From an uncultured Simplicispira sp. (GTDB lineage Bacteria; Pseudomonadota; Gammaproteobacteria; Burkholderiales; Burkholderiaceae_C): a stretch of 6,578 nt of DNA. The stretch lies in the NCBI GenBank assembly GCA_903882725.1, contig CAIRYF010000031.1, positions 1 to 6,578 on the forward strand, given 5' to 3'. A program made the translations under genes and the position numbers. The notes under the pieces are model-generated. The model did no database searches, was not told where the DNA came from, and was given only the letters and a program-made list of their open reading frames with translations. Shown here one piece after another: positions 5,572-6,578 of the stretch. Each line of letters begins with the position of its first letter. The first letter of the stretch is position 1.

Positions 5572-6578
5572 GGCTTGGCTATCGGCTTGGCCACCGGCTG
5601 CGCCGACAAAATGGCGCGCACATAGGTGTTGGGCGCGTGCAGTGCGTTGGCAGTGGCTTGGGTAAAGCGCATGGCTGGGGCTGCGGCAAAGGTCAGTGCC
5701 AAGCAGGCGGCCAGCAGGGCGGCAATCGGCAGGCCTTCCAGCACGTGCAGCTGCGGCGTGGGCCGATCGTGCGCCGCCCAAAAGTGGCGAATACCGGCGC
5801 GCGACAGGGCAATCAACGCCAGCAGGCCCGAGGCAATCAGCACTGCCATAAACGTCCAGCCGACCCAACTTGGCTGCAGTCCGGCCGACGAGCCCAATCC
5901 CAGCGGGTTGAGCAGCGCCGTCAGCATAGTGACTTTGCCAACAAAACCCGACAGCGGCGGTAGTCCGGCAATGAGCAGCGTGCAGGCCATAAACGACAGG
6001 CCGACAAAGGCGGCGGCAGCGGGAATGGCGCGCCCAACCAGCACTTGTTCTTTGTCGTCTAGGTTGCTGCCGTCGGTAGGAACCAGTTCGGCGTTCAAAA
6101 ATGGCGCAGCGTCGGCGCGCGGCTCGTAGGGGTCGGTGCTGTCGTCGCTGCTCCTCCAGCGGTCGATAACGTCGCTGAGTAAAAACAGCGTACACACCGC
6201 CAGTGTTGAGCTGGGCAGGTAGTACAGCAGGCCAGCGGTCAGGCCGTTTTGGCCAAAACCAATGGCCGCCAGCAAGGTGCCCGACGACACAATGGCGCCG
6301 TACCCAGCCAAGTGCCCCAGCCGCTGCGAGCCGAGCATTCCGATGGCACCAAAGGCCATCGTCGCCATGCCCCCGCCCACCAGCCACAGCCCGCCAAACA
6401 GCGCTGATGGCCCGGCGTCGCTGCCAAACACCAGCGTCCACAGCCGCAAGATGGCGTAAACGCCGACTTTGGTCATGATGGAAAACAGCGCGCCTACTGG
6501 GGCGGTGGCTGCGCTGTAGGCTGGTACCAGCCAAAAATTCAGCGGCCAGATGGCGGCTTTGATCAGAAACGCTGTCGC
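5568..6578 (-). CDS. mrpD: Mrp/Mnh/Pha cation/proton antiporter subunit D, 5' end cut by window
   Basis: The C-terminal 336 residues of subunit D (MrpD, MnhD, PhaD), a proton-translocating membrane protein related to NuoL/M/N of respiratory complex I. The frame is open to the right edge, so the first roughly 200 residues are outside. FLIKAAIWPLNFWLVPAYSA (fragment residues 4-23) and TKVGVYAILR (36-45) carry the two lysines (K7, K37) that match conserved channel lysines of this family; LPPLSGFVGKVTML near 207-220 holds a third. A long hydrophilic, acidic loop (about 136-178) sits before that segment, in line with the longer PhaD-type proteins of proteobacteria. The tail ends QPVAKPIAKP, and its TGA overlaps the mrpE ATG. 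Subunits A/B and C should lie upstream, beyond the window. Confusion with a complex I subunit is unlikely because E, F and G follow directly. Confidence 0.95.
   Translation of the reverse strand, partial: ATAFLIKAAIWPLNFWLVPAYSAATAPVGALFSIMTKVGVYAILRLWTLVFGSDAGPSALFGGLWLVGGGMATMAFGAIGMLGSQRLGHLAGYGAIVSSGTLLAAIGFGQNGLTAGLLYYLPSSTLAVCTLFLLSDVIDRWRSSDDSTDPYEPRADAAPFLNAELVPTDGSNLDDKEQVLVGRAIPAAAAFVGLSFMACTLLIAGLPPLSGFVGKVTMLTALLNPLGLGSSAGLQPSWVGWTFMAVLIASGLLALIALSRAGIRHFWAAHDRPTPQLHVLEGLPIAALLAACLALTFAAAPAMRFTQATANALHAPNTYVRAILSAQPVAKPIAKP

Noticed and set aside
5074..6534. A 486-codon minus-strand frame that could be read as one large protein
   Set aside because: Only the last 165 codons are mrpE. 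The upstream part is out of frame with the well-matched mrpD sequence and encodes an arginine-rich, non-family peptide.

Overview
The window holds seven genes, all on the minus strand, packed almost end to end. Protein families, base composition and gene style point to a proteobacterium, most likely a betaproteobacterium of the Burkholderiales (Comamonadaceae-like). That placement is an impression from sequence character and not a marker-gene result. Read in the direction of transcription (high to low coordinates), the order is: Mrp/Pha cation/proton antiporter subunits D (5' end cut off by the window edge), E, F and G; a YigZ/IMPACT-family protein; a large membrane-bound c-di-GMP protein (MASE3-PAS-PAS-GGDEF-EAL); and an acetyl-CoA hydrolase/CoA-transferase family protein (3' end cut off).

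Region 4431-6578 is the distal half of a multi-subunit Mrp (Mnh, Pha) antiporter operon. D/E and F/G share ATGA stop-start overlaps and E/F overlap by 13 bases, as expected for translationally coupled subunits of one membrane complex. The A/B and C subunits should lie beyond the right edge. yigZ begins only 13 bases after the mrpG stop, so it is probably co-transcribed with the antiporter genes although it has no known role in the complex.

Region 741-3793 holds the c-di-GMP gene and its short flanks. Its leader contains a 20-base perfect palindrome (3745-3764) that is not a classical terminator. The protein has a complete set of EAL phosphodiesterase residues but an altered GGDEF signature (SGDDF) and no RxxD inhibitory site, so it is best read as a membrane sensor that mainly degrades c-di-GMP, with a doubtful cyclase half.

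Region 1-740 encodes the first 246 residues of a CoA-transferase-like enzyme with a good ribosome binding site. No RNA genes, mobile elements, CRISPR arrays, origins or rho-independent terminators were seen. No stretch over 300 bases lacks a gene. I see no strong evidence of a new biological system: the noteworthy points are the degenerate cyclase domain, the unexplained palindrome and the yigZ linkage.
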